Shown here: positions 25,097 to 39,358 of the stretch, piece after piece
Layout: each line of letters starts with the position of its first letter
Position numbering within the stretch: position 1 is the first letter of the stretch
Assembly (NCBI RefSeq): GCF_000182565.1
Contig: NW_015971537.1
Coordinates: 1,709,299-1,773,298, forward strand
DNA: 64,000 nucleotides
Reading direction: 5' to 3'
Source: Spizellomyces punctatus DAOM BR117
Lineage: Eukaryota; Chytridiomycota; Chytridiomycetes; Spizellomycetales; Spizellomycetaceae
Made by a program: the position numbers and the translations under genes
The notes under the pieces: model-generated
What the model saw: the letters and a program-made list of their open reading frames with translations, nothing else
Database searches by the model: none
What the model was told of the DNA's origin: nothing

Positions 25097-25273
25097 AATT
25101 TCGATATCATTTTGTTTAATCAATTTATTTCTTTGATCAAATATCATTCCTGTATATTTTCGCATATTTGTGGGCCTGTCATCATCATTGCTTTCGATAA
25201 GCCATTGTGACCTGATGATCGTTCTGATTTGCAATAAGTCATCGCTCAAAGAAAGCGTATTAATCATATTGCC

Positions 25274-26299
25274 TCAACGTCGTGCCGGTGCCCCGCCCTG
25301 TGGTGGTTCTTCTCCTCCGCCTCCCATCATGAGGATGATCATAATGGGGACAATATAGTACCTACAGGGTAGTCCGCATTCAGAAGAGGAAGGTCACGTA
25401 CTATGCACATCAGAAGACGAACCAGTATTTGGCCAAAAATGATTGTTCCTTGGCTGGTTTGCCATCCGGCGTAGATTCAACTATCTGGTCGAGTTTTGGC
25501 CTGGAATCCACGCATCAGGTAAATAATCGTTCAAGGAAAAGTTCCACAAGATTTGGCATACTACCTCGGTCCATCTACCGCTCTCTCGAGCAGCACTTGT
25601 GTTCTGGGGGACCGACCCAACTGTTGTCATGTCAGACAGTAGTGACACGGTGAGCCAAATGTATCGCGCGGCGCACGCATGATATAACGGACCTTTCTAC
25701 TCGTGTCGCAGTCTGTTGCGTCTACAAGATAGTCCATGTGCCATGGGCCCCCTTACGCTGACAACGTCAGAAATTGGTTGACACATCGAATGAAATGTTT
25801 TACCTAACATGCGTACCATTTGAGTCCAAATGTAGGGTAAGCTGCTCTCGATATTCCGACGCTTGCAACAAGCACTGTACATCCACAAGTTTAAGTAGGA
25901 GAACTCTCGGCCATAATTGTGCATCATGGATGACAAACTTACCACTGGAACTGCTGCACTGAGATCTACACCATTGTTACCCTTCACTCGAACCCGATAC
26001 AATAGCGATCTATCCGACGTGTCTCTTCCCTTCAAGAAATCAGGAATTGGTACCTCTGATTCGTATTTATTTGCAGTCCGTTTGGGGGAGGTGGGATCAT
26101 ACACGAGGCTGCCTCGAGGTGTAAATGGCTGGTCGTCAATACTATGGAGGACTTCTAACTAGTGAAAGGTTTAGGACGAGTGAACTTTGAACGGACAGCA
26201 ATAACACAAAGTTTAACGCACTACTGTAGGTTGAGCAAGAGCTGTAGCAGCGAGTGCAGCGAGTAAGAGAACTGACTCAAGGAGGCGACGAAAATGCAT
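25274..26299 (-). CDS. EMC10: ER membrane protein complex subunit 10
   Basis: Lumenal/peripheral subunit of the EMC insertase. Exons 26222-26299, 25943-26158, 25817-25874, 25693-25751, 25565-25620, 25423-25500 and 25274-25361 give 210 residues. A cleavable signal peptide opens the protein (LLLAALAATALAQ). LYRVRVKGN, LTLHLDSNG, the SFLAKYWYYIVPIMIILMM membrane anchor and the tail EEPPQGGAPARR are all landmarks of the family. Seven exons in 1 kb; none of the single-frame pieces would be recognised alone. Donor of exon 1 could also be three bases earlier. The start is 135 bp from that of the divergent bL17m gene. Confidence 0.9.
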
Positions 26300-26434
26300 C
26301 TTGATTGGTATGCCGCCAGCGACGACGAGTCAAGAGCGCGGCGACGATCTGCTTGACCCGCGTGTTGCTATGGAAATTTGCTCCACCAAATTCAACAAGC
26401 ACAACAACGATCTTGGGTCTTAAACTCACTAAAA

Positions 26435-27611
26435 ATGAAGCACGGAACCCGGTTCTGGGAGAAAAAGCTCAACCGAACCCCAGCTCACCGCCGGGCGTTG
26501 CTGAGAAATCTTCTCACCCAACTTGTTTATCATGAGCGCATTCAAACAACAGTGGCCAAGGCGAAGTATATGAAGAGAGCGGCGGACAAGGTATAGGGTT
26601 GAAGTATTGCTCAACACCTTTTCTAAGTCATTACTTACCCGTTTTCGTCAGCTTATTGAATGGGCAAAAGCCGGTGATCAAGAAAGTCTGAAAAAGGCTA
26701 AGGCTTTGTTATTTGTAGGTTCTTTTGAGTTTCGCGCTCGTTTTTTGCTGAATTAACTCAATTCTCGCACGTATGGTTAGGTCCCTCACATCACAGTATC
26801 CAAACTTCAAGGACCTCTAACTGCCCGGTATGCCAGTCGGAAAGGTGGCTATACTCGGATTCACTTGAATGGATTTCGCAGTAACGCTTCTGATCGCGCT
26901 CCATTGGCGATTGTTGAGTTTGTGGACAATCCAAGGGATATCGTCCATGGTCTTGCCCGTCAGCATGTTTCCACAATCCGAACCCGCCTACAGGAGCTAG
27001 AATCCCGGCTATATGCTCGTGAAGTGATACCGATCCGTGACCCTGTAACCGGGATGCCTGGAGAGGTGGTGAAATTGAAGGACAGACACAACCTTCCAGG
27101 TCGTGAGAAGATGAAGTTAGCCAGACAAGAGTTGGGTTTGATGAAAATGTTGCAAAAAATGGAGCGAAGCTTAGAGAGTTGGCCGCGAGCCAGAGAGGTG
27201 GAGGCAGAGCATGCAAGAACTGCACGGGAACAGCGGGAAGCGCGAGACCAACCACTAGTGGAGGTAATGCAACAGAAACTTGACGAGGCTTTATCTTCAG
27301 GGGATGGGCGGTTGAGTTGGGCGTTCAGGAGAGCGTTGAGACGAGGACGATATGTAGTCGATCAGGATGGAAAAGTGTCTAGGGCACCGTCTGCGGCCGA
27401 AGAAGCGTTCGAGGGCATTGTCGTGGAAGCTGGGGCAGGCGAGCATGCGCTTGCACACACGGATACAGTGGCTATACCTGAGATTGACACATTGACAAGC
27501 AAAGATACAACACGAGAAACACAGGATGGGCAATCTGTAAAGGAGGGAGACCAGGAGGTCTCAACTCTGGGGCGATTATTCGGAAAGTTCGGCTTGGGCT
27601 CGAAGAAATAA
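26435..27611 (+). CDS. MRPL17: Mitochondrial large-ribosomal-subunit protein bL17m
   Basis: Structural protein near the peptide exit tunnel of the mitoribosome. Exons 26435-26590, 26652-26714 and 26781-27611 give 349 residues. The bL17 core is clear: [54 protein letters not shown] and the GGYTRI turn. The core is about 120 residues in bacteria, so more than 200 extra C-terminal residues, charged and partly coiled-coil, are lineage-specific; fungal Mrpl8 also carries an extension but a shorter one. Confidence 0.94.
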
Positions 27612-28063
27612 AGACCATCCATTCACACTAGTAAGCATTTTATCAATAGAATTCAACAATTACAAAGTCCAAAGCTGGCAATTACGAAGGAGCCCTGCAC
27701 TATACAAATCACCAGCCGTTCTCAATCATTGGGTCCTTCCACAAAGATAGGAGGTGGTACCAGCTAATAATGGAGAACTAACGCTGAATATGCGCTCATG
27801 TCGGGTGGTACATAGGGTCTTCTTACCCTTGGAATGTCAGGTTATCGAAGCTTTAAATTGATAATTATACTGCTAAATCACAATGTTACATGATGCTGAA
27901 GTTTGTTAACCCAACTTAAAATGCACAAAAGAAGGGAAGAGGAAGAATAATTCTGGAATGAAGGTTTACTGGGTATATCGCAGATGGATTTGCAGGCAGC
28001 GCGTTGTTTGAATCGTGGCTTGTCACCTTGAATTCCTCAACGATCTGCCACGGATCTACCAAG
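27612..28063. other. Spacer between bL17m and LeuRS genes
   Basis: About 450 bp, AT-rich. It carries the 3' end of bL17m and the promoter of the LeuRS gene; no TATA box, repeat or further gene is evident. Confidence 0.4.
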
Positions 28064-31479
<3,416 letters not shown>

Positions 31480-31573
31480 GCGAGGTTTGCAGCCCAGGGT
31501 AGGAGCCCTCATTTACAGAAAAACTTATATTAACGGGCACACAACTGCGACGCTCTATCTAGAAAATGGCTAT

Positions 31574-34090
31574 TTAATTCTTCTCACCCTCACCCTGCTC
31601 AGTTTTCTTTCCACCATACTTTTCTTCTATCTTCTGCTTTCTGGCAACATAGTCATCACTCAATCCTTTCATAATGTTCACGTACGCCTCCTCCTTCTTC
31701 TCCTGCTTTAGTTTCTTCTCCCATCCCAAGCCCCACACCTCGCTTCGCTTCGGGAACAAGATCATCATATCTTTCAGACTCCTCTCCAAGGCATCCCTGA
31801 ACACAAAACTGTTCGTCTCCTTGCAGCTCTTCTTTGACGAAATGGAGAACTTAAGGTTATCCTTGTCGATGGCGTAGTTGACACCATACCCGTTTGACAC
31901 AACGGGACCGAACCCGCCGTAAAACCACTTGCCAGGTGACATGTTGCTCGACGACAAGCGGAACGTCATAGATTTAATGTAAGCGGGATCGGTGAAAAGA
32001 GTTGCTTTCTTGGCTTCTTCCTCGTTTTGAATCATGCATCGAAGACCCAACATGTGCCGGTCAATACCTTTACCAAACGTGGCATCTTTCATGTAATTCG
32101 ACTGAGACTTGATAGCTTGGCGGAACAGAGCACGCTTATCATCGTACTAAAGCAGAGGGAGATCTTTAACGGCTGTACCTTCTGCTACAATTTGGTTACA
32201 CATACCAGGATGTTATCATTATCGAAAGACTGGGCAAATGCCCAGGTATCCTTGGTCAAGCTTCTGCCCGTTTCTGTTCTACCGTGGAGGAATAGACGTG
32301 TGGAAGCAGACTCATACACCGCCGTGGGACCACTCGGCTGCCCAGCAGGGCCTGGTACACGGCGCCATGCCAATTGCAACGCCAGTTGGACGTACGCATC
32401 AGGGCTGGCTTTGGCTATATACTGCTGTTAATACCAAAAGGCTAGGAAATATTGGGACACGATTCTTACCAACTTCCTTGATGTAGCGAGATCCATATAT
32501 GTCAGTTTGTAGCAAACAGCTCTCGGTGTCATCGATAAGCTCCTGGGCAGTTTTCTGAGCATCATCCATGAGCTTCGTAACCTCGTCATCTACAACCCAT
32601 TGCAATTTCTTTGGGGTGGGCAAAGCCGACGATTCGACGTTTGCAGGATCTACCGCCGGTTCACTTTCAGACCGCACAACAGTTGATCATTAGGCTCATC
32701 GGAAAGGGATCACAATGAATGCAAATAATGGCTCACTTGGACAAAATGAAATCAAAGATCTTTCCGGGAATAACTGCGTCGGCTGGCGTATGCTACACGA
32801 TTGGTACATGTATGAGTCACACATCGCTGAACGCCGCTTGCCGATATACGTAGCTTCATACCTCTCCATTTACACCTGCCCGTCCATTCGAAGAGACGAT
32901 CAACTGCATAGCTTTGTCAAACCATCTGTTGCGGGCATTGAAGTTGTGGAAAATTTGATGATGGGACACGTCGATGTTCTTCGATACCGCGTGGTCGTCC
33001 AAACATACGGCAAACAGAGCGTCGTTGATAATGTTAAAGTTTTCTACATTGCGTTTGCTCAGGCTGGACAACCTGGCATGCGCTTTGAACCAGGTGTCTC
33101 GATGTCCAGCAGTGAGAATGCCAATGCCGGATTCAGGTGCAGTGTGCAAACTGTCTTCTCCGACAGCATAGAGGAGCCTACCGAAACATAATCATTTGAA
33201 TCAGAGGTCTGACCGTTTTTGGACTTGTAAGAACACTAACCTTTCAAGCTCCTTGATAGGCACACGGGAGCCGTCTTCCCGAAGAACATCCACTTTGTAG
33301 ATCTGATCTTTAGTAAGAACAATCACGTGCCGTGCCTTGGCTGGCCACACAGTCGAGATGGTATCCGGCTCCCCAGGTAATCGACTGGCGCCAAATTGAC
33401 ATTTGTACTGATTCATGCAAAGCGGGGTATCCTTCATATACTCAGCAGGCAAACGTTCAGTATCAACAAGATCCTTGAAGTTAAGCATGTTGTTGATGAG
33501 ACCGGCTGCACGCTGAATCTGAAAGGTGGTGAGAACACCTTTCGGTGGTGGCTTGCGCAGTAGATCTTTGGGATGGTTTGGATGATCGACAAATTGGCAC
33601 CACCAATTGACATTGATCAAACTGGGATCGCGCCATTCGAGATACGCCTTATTCAGCCAGATCTCTTCCAGCCACGAATTCTATTACAGGACAGTCGGCA
33701 CTGCGTTGAGAAATGCATGGTTTTCGCACAGGGACGATGACAAGCCCTACCTTTTGGGTTTTATCATAGTCCTGAAGTCTTCGTTGCAATTCCCTGCCAA
33801 ACCCTTCCGGTTTGAGGAACTGCTGCACCGCTGCTTCAGTAGTCGCATACTCCTCAGGAGTAAGCAGCGACAGGCAGCTCGCAAGATATTTTTCTGCCAA
33901 ATTTTCAAGCGTTGGAACAGGCAAACGAGGAAGCCGGGACTGATTATCAAAAGTCTTGACTGCAGGAGTTGAGAACAACCGGCTACATTGACACTCTCAG
34001 TAAGTAGAGCGCGCGAGATTGAGAAAATAAAAAGCAAACATACCAAGGTTGCCTCAGAGTGAAAGACCGCTGCAAGCGGAATAGTGGCAT
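31574..34090 (-). CDS. CAT2: Carnitine O-acetyltransferase
   Basis: Exchanges acetyl groups between CoA and carnitine for acetate transport between peroxisome, cytosol and mitochondrion. Exons 34044-34090, 33751-33982, 33241-33680, 32862-33177, 32737-32792, 32470-32663, 32206-32414, 31574-32146; 688 residues. The choline/carnitine acyltransferase fold shows PRLPVPTLENLAEKYL, GILTAGHRDTW, the catalytic-His segment HTPADAVIP (His about 346), TAVYESASTRLFLHGRTET and FYGGFGPVVSNGYGV. The N-terminus is basic and Ser-rich (mitochondrial-like). The C-terminus is a long Lys/Glu tail ending EKN rather than a peroxisomal SKL/AKL signal. Confidence 0.93.
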
Positions 34091-34240
34091 GATGGATCAG
34101 TAAGACAAATGGCAGCAGCAATGGCAACCCGAAAGTGCCCTCGTAGGACCGTAGGACTTGCTCATCAGTTGCTGTCACGTGCCATCTCAATGGGCCATGA
34201 ATTCTCACATGCAGCATCCCGACGTCTCGCCGACTATCCC

Positions 34241-35132
34241 ATGGATACTTGGACCGCTAGGGAGTTTGCCTCGCGCATTGAAAGTCTTGGACCTGACTTC
34301 AAGCCAGCCGCTGCCTCTTTCCAAGGTATAACCCGGTTGGTGGATGGATCTGGTATTGGCAAGCGAGAACTGACGAAGAATATACACCCATATTTGGTCC
34401 ACAGCCCTCAATGTAACAGGGCGTACAATTGTTCTCCTGCAAGGTCCCGCACTGGATGCATATCTGAAGGAGGAGATTGGGATCGCGTCATTTGGCTTGC
34501 GGAGGAGGATGGTACAAACGATTGAAGCATGGATCAGTCAATATTCCAAAGTTTCACAAGGAAACGCGAGCCAAGTGCAGAGTTCTGAGATCACTATGGG
34601 CGTACAGCATAAACACCGGCTCGAGGTGGTTGATAGCTCCGCGAATGATGCACCGAACGATGCACCGGCTCACGAAACTAAGCGACGCAGGATAGCACCA
34701 CAGTTGATTGGTCCCGCAAGGTCATCAATAAGTAAGCCTGCGCAGGCATCGCAGCTAGCCGACTTTAGTGATAGAAAGGAGAATGCTTTACGCAAAGGTG
34801 TGCTAAGCCCCGTTGGATATCGGCATGAGGATGATCATTCCGACGGAATCATTGTAGAAGGCGCGGATGGATTAGAAGTGCACGAGGAGGAGCTAGAGGA
34901 AGAAGAGGAGGAAGATGTGGTTCAGGAAGACGAAAATGAGGGAATGTCACCCAAGCAACGAGAATCGCAGATACGGGACGTGGCCGTAGGCAAATACGGC
35001 CAGGTTCAAGATCACAATGTTACCGAAGAGAATGCGGATTATCGGAGTGAAGAAGATGAACAGGAGGCCGATGATGTAATAGTTCTTGACAGCGATGATG
35101 ACTTATATGATGAAAAACGAGCCACCATATAA
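34241..35132 (+). CDS. SAM (sterile alpha motif) domain protein with acidic tail, function unknown
   Basis: I cannot assign an orthologue. Exons 34241-34325 and 34420-35132 give 265 residues; ATGs at 34109 and 34190 are alternative starts, but they lie closer to the divergent CAT2 start. Residues 1-70 look like a SAM domain: MDTWTAREFASRIESLG, a middle helix with LQGPALDAYLKEEIGI, and FGLRRRMVQTIEAW, matching the usual final helix (G-x-R-x-x-I/L). The rest is disordered, with a KRRR cluster (nuclear signal), long Glu runs, and at the C-terminus VIVLDSDDD, a textbook SUMO-interaction motif. This suggests a nuclear adaptor that binds sumoylated partners. That role is inference only. Confidence 0.7.
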
Positions 35133-35202
35133 TGTTGATTTATCAGTGCCGCAAGGCTGGAGGGAGAAGCATGCGATCCAGTGTGTACGGTCAAATTGAA
35201 CC

Positions 35203-36269
35203 CTATGCCAAGAACAGTTTCCCCTCCGCTACAACTACCGCATCTCCTACCAACTTAACCCGCCCCTTTTCTTGCACCCATGTAACTTCGAGAATACCTC
35301 CTCTTGCACTAGCCTGATAAGCAGCTAAAGGCTGGTTCGCTTTCCCAAGCTTCTTAGACCAATGGACCGCTAAGGTGCAATGAGCTGATCCAGTCACTGG
35401 ATCTTCTGGAATACCAGTATCTGCAGAAAAGACTCGGGAAATGAAGTGGAAGTCCTTGTAAGATACTGGTGCTGCACGAGTAACTATCAGACCCCGGGTT
35501 TTGAGGGTGGCCTGTGTTCATTGGTTCGTCAGCTGGTACATCAATCAAGCATCACACAGTACTCTGTTACGTACCAACGCTAGGAAATCCACTTTGACTT
35601 CCTCGATATTGACTGCTTCGCTCACTTCCACGAGCACATCCAGCCTGCTCCTACCTACAAAGATGAGATCGGAACGGTCCAGTCCAAAAACAGTCCTGAC
35701 AATTTCCCAGTCCGCTTCGGAACTTTCGACTGGCGGCTCTGCTGGAAAATCCAGCTCTATCTTCCCATTATTAGCGCTCGGGCCGGCGGTCACAATGCCA
35801 CTTTTTGTGTGGAACGAAATTGGGACAGATCTCGGAACTAGGATTTTTGTATAAAGGAAGTGAGCCGAGGCGAGTGTCGCATGACCACAAAGGGCAATCT
35901 CCACGGTAGGTGTGAACCAGCGAATGTGGAATGAAGGAGAATCCGGACTGGAGGTTGCGTGTTTTATCAGGAAAGCGGTTTCGGAAAGATTGAACTCCCT
36001 GGCAAGGATATCATGAGATATACAAATGAGTTGTTAACAATTTTGCATATTCATGAATGTAGAACCCATGGTCTTTACCTGCCAATTTTCTGCAGGAAGC
36101 TATCATCCGGGTAAGTTGCCTCTTCCAAAAGAATGATGGCAGCAGGGTTTCCGCGGAAACGCTCTGGGGTAAATGCATCTATGACCGTCTAAATTATTGG
36201 TTAATGAGACTCACATTTAAATCCTTAATTGTAAAAGGACATACGTAGTCCAATGTTGACGCGACCATG
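35203..36269 (-). CDS. PhzF-family isomerase/epimerase-like protein (YHI9-like)
   Basis: Member of the PhzF fold family, related to diaminopimelate epimerase. Exons 36246-36269, 36079-36188, 35575-35998 and 35203-35511 give 288 residues. The N-terminal DAFTPERFRGNPAAI, the catalytic-Glu segment FNLSETAFL, RWFTPTVEIALCGHATLA and DPVTGSAHCTL near the C-terminus are the family signatures. The active-site Glu is retained, so an isomerase activity is likely; the substrate in fungi is unknown. The first coding exon encodes only MVASTLDY. Confidence 0.9.
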
Positions 36270-36893
36270 ACTGACTTCTCCTTAGATATAAGGGTGAGCT
36301 TAACTATGAGGATAAAGCAATGATCGGCCATTAAATACTTTGGATTACTCAGCACTTGGGCGTGACGTGGACTGATCGACGCGCACTGATTGGACGAGCG
36401 ACCAACCGTGGATTGGATGCATCTTGTGGTTTCGAACATGTTGGATGATATTGGATGTGATTCCACGGTATGATTCCTTCGATATTAGGTCAATGTCGTC
36501 TGGCCGACAACGTATCATGCCATGCGAGTAACTGAAATTTGAGAACACACCTCTTCCAGGTGATGATATGAGTAGACAAGATGGTTAGCAGCATCTTTTC
36601 CATTTGCGTCTTCACGAAAGCAGTATTCAATTTCCCTATCTGCGACATACTGGATAACCTGCGATCCTTACAGTCTGTGCATCCTGAAAAACTGGAAGCT
36701 TGGCACGCTGTAAACATTGTTATGAGCAAGTCAAACAAGCTTGGCCATGTGGTCATTGTGCTTGTGCAGTGTGGCATATTATAAAATTATGCTTCTTTGC
36801 GAGCATGCAAGAAAATCCACATGAATTCCATCCCACCCCATTATTGATCTATATACACAATGTTTTTTGCGCATTCGTTTTTTCTTTCTCATC
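36270..36893. other. Spacer between PhzF-like and GCD1 genes
   Basis: About 620 bp upstream of the PhzF-like gene and downstream of GCD1, both on the minus strand. Frames of up to 95 codons occur but show no motif. No repeat or RNA gene is visible. Confidence 0.4.
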
Positions 36894-39159
36894 TCAAGGC
36901 TGATTGATGTCTAGAAAATGTGATTCGGTGTATTGTTCACCTTTGCCTACGGCTATTGAAACAGTCAATGAAACCAAGATATCAATGGGACGAGAGAATT
37001 GGGACCGCGATAACATACTTTCTTTGTCGACAACATATTTTGGCCCCACTTCACAATCTTTTAGCTGGGCTTTCTCAAGGACTTTAGCATGTTGGCTAAT
37101 AATGCACCCATCCAGTTTTACTCTGCACGGAAGAATGTCATAAATTATGCGGGTTTGCTTCCCAGAATAAACGAGAGACTTACTGGTCTTCGATCACAAC
37201 GTAATCCATTATCACTGAGTTAACGATCTTGACGTTCTTTCCAATTGTACAGTGCTTGCCAATGATAGTTTTCTTAACGCTGCACCGTTCGCCGATCTGT
37301 GAATACTCTCCAATCATAGAGTCGGGCCCAAACTGCGTCAAGCAGATGAGTGAGCACTTGATAATACAATCATTACTCCCAAACGCTTATCGTAGGCTAC
37401 CTGGGTTTGCTTTGCCCTCATTTCGCTTCCGCCTGGATTTTTCTCGGGAACATTCTTCGCCAACTATAACAAGTGTTCAGATTCCACCAGAGGTAATTAC
37501 TAAAGTCTGTTACTTTGCCACCAACCTGACGATTTATCTCTCCAAAAGCCCACACTGTGTTGGCTCGCGCGCAAAATGAATCTCGGCAAATAACGGCAGC
37601 GCAGACAACCTGTTGTCCGTTCGATGTCGTCGCTTTCCTTAATGGTTCAGCAGCCGCGTTTGGAGGGGAATGTGAATCGTCAGTTTGGCTTTCCGCTCTT
37701 TGAAGTACTGTGAACGCAAACGCTGTATGTCACAAATTGAGATACAGGAAAGAGTGTACTGCGTCTGTTACTGACACTGTTCGATGCCTGCACTGTTGGT
37801 TGTCGAAAGAAGTTGGGCTTCTTGAAGAGGATCTGGATTTGCCGCGAGTACTATGAATAACAATTATCAACTTCGATGTGATTGGCGTTATCCACAACTT
37901 CTTACTAGGTTCGGAGACTTACGCTCATCGATATGCTCTGCCTTCATTGCTTTTTTGCTGTACTGACATTGTACGAGGTATCGTAGCAGATCTTTTCGGA
38001 CACTTGAAATAGCTTTGTTGCCCGCAATCACGTCCAGAACCCATCGTTTGAATATATATACGTGAGCGTCACGAAGGTTGGTGTGAACTCGCACCCGCGG
38101 AAATCTGGCAAAGTATTTGATTGAGAACTAGGCTGTCATCTTTCAAGCTTAGTATGATACATACTTTCGTAGCATGGCAGCACGCATCCGTAACGATTCT
38201 CCAACATCCTCTTGAGCTTTTGCGTATACAAGGCGTCCCTTCGCACCCTCAATACCGATGTACTGAGCGTATTCTAGTGTGGGAGTTAGAAGAAACTATC
38301 AAGAGACGACGTGCTGGGCAACTAATTACCATCCTTCTTGCAGGGTCGCTCAGCAGCACTCTCCAACTTTTGAAAATCATATAACAGAGTCGTGACGGTT
38401 GGCCCATGAATTCGATGCAGATCAATGAGATGATGTGGGGGGAGATCGGTGATAACATCGCATGTCATGACGATGAAGTCAAGCTAGGAAGACAAGCCAT
38501 TTCGTTAATCCAGTGCGGATTCTCACCAACGATCTGCTTGATCATTTACTTTGATGTGATCCTTTACCGATCGCAATGCATCAGCTGTTCCTTCGCCGTG
38601 CGGAACTTGCAATACTTGCACTTTGATTTGCAGATCGCTGAATTCTTCGTACTTATCCACTTGCATCGCAATCTCCTGTCTCGAGTTGGGCGGACACAGG
38701 ACAAGAATATCTACGCATTCCACAAACATTCAATTAGCTAGTTGACAATGAGCGTTACAACGGTCTACGCACCCTGAACCCTTGCCGCTTCCAACCATTG
38801 AAGTTGATAGTGTATCATAGGCTTCCCAGCTACAGGTAGGGCGGCCTTGGGGAGTTTTGACGTCCGTTTCGCATCAGTATCGTCCGTTAACGTGTCCAAC
38901 CTTCAATGAGGAATGTGTAGGTATCACCGACCTGTACGGATAGCAAATGCGGTACCTACCCTCCCCAGTCCCGCGGCCTGCCAGCAAGAATAACAGCCTA
39001 TAGAGTCAGATTGGTTGCAGAGCATGTGAACGGGTTGGTTGTGTTTTGGCAGCTATGTTGGTGCAAACGGTTGCCAAAGGAGGTCTCCAGTAGCGTTACC
39101 TGAAATTCTTTGACAGGATGTACGGCAGACTTTATCGTTGTATCCTTGTAGAGAAACAT
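36894..39159 (-). CDS. GCD1: Translation initiation factor eIF2B gamma subunit
   Basis: Part of the eIF2 guanine-nucleotide exchange factor; with the epsilon subunit it forms the catalytic sub-complex that Gcn2 signalling inhibits. Thirteen exons: 39100-39159, 38960-38997, 38773-38900, 38550-38710, 38330-38483, 38165-38273, 37923-38104, 37778-37850, 37526-37697, 37401-37463, 37184-37332, 37019-37122, 36894-36952; 483 residues. The N-terminal nucleotidyltransferase-like domain has AVILAG, KLPKAALPVAGKPMI and DFIVMTCDVITDL; C-terminal left-handed beta-helix repeats show IGEYSQIG, KTIIGKHCTIGKNVKIVNS. The borders of exon 8/9 are the weakest part. The last intron (66 bp) is in frame without stop. 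Confidence 0.9.
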
Positions 39160-39230
39160 TGTTCTGCTTGGTCTTAAGTTACGATCTATGGCCTGGAAGA
39201 TATTGGTTGCTGGTGAAGGAACGACTGAAA

Positions 39231-39237
39231 TGACTCA
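39231..39237 (+). promoter_or_regulatory. Gcn4-type site upstream of GCD1
   Basis: A perfect TGACTCA lies 72 bp before the GCD1 start codon. A heptamer of this kind is expected several times by chance in 64 kb, so the position is suggestive only. Confidence 0.3.
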
Positions 39238-39358
39238 TTTGCTAAGCCCACTCCGTTAACTAAGAGACGTTGGTAGTTCACAGTTCCTCACGATAACTTT
39301 TGTCTAATACAAGAAGAACTAACTAAAATACGGGCAAGGATCAAAGGAATACTAATGA

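Noticed and set aside
34109-34525. Single-frame protein of 138 codons at the SAM gene
   Set aside because: Its last third lacks any motif, whereas splicing at 34325/34420 joins two halves of a SAM domain in frame.
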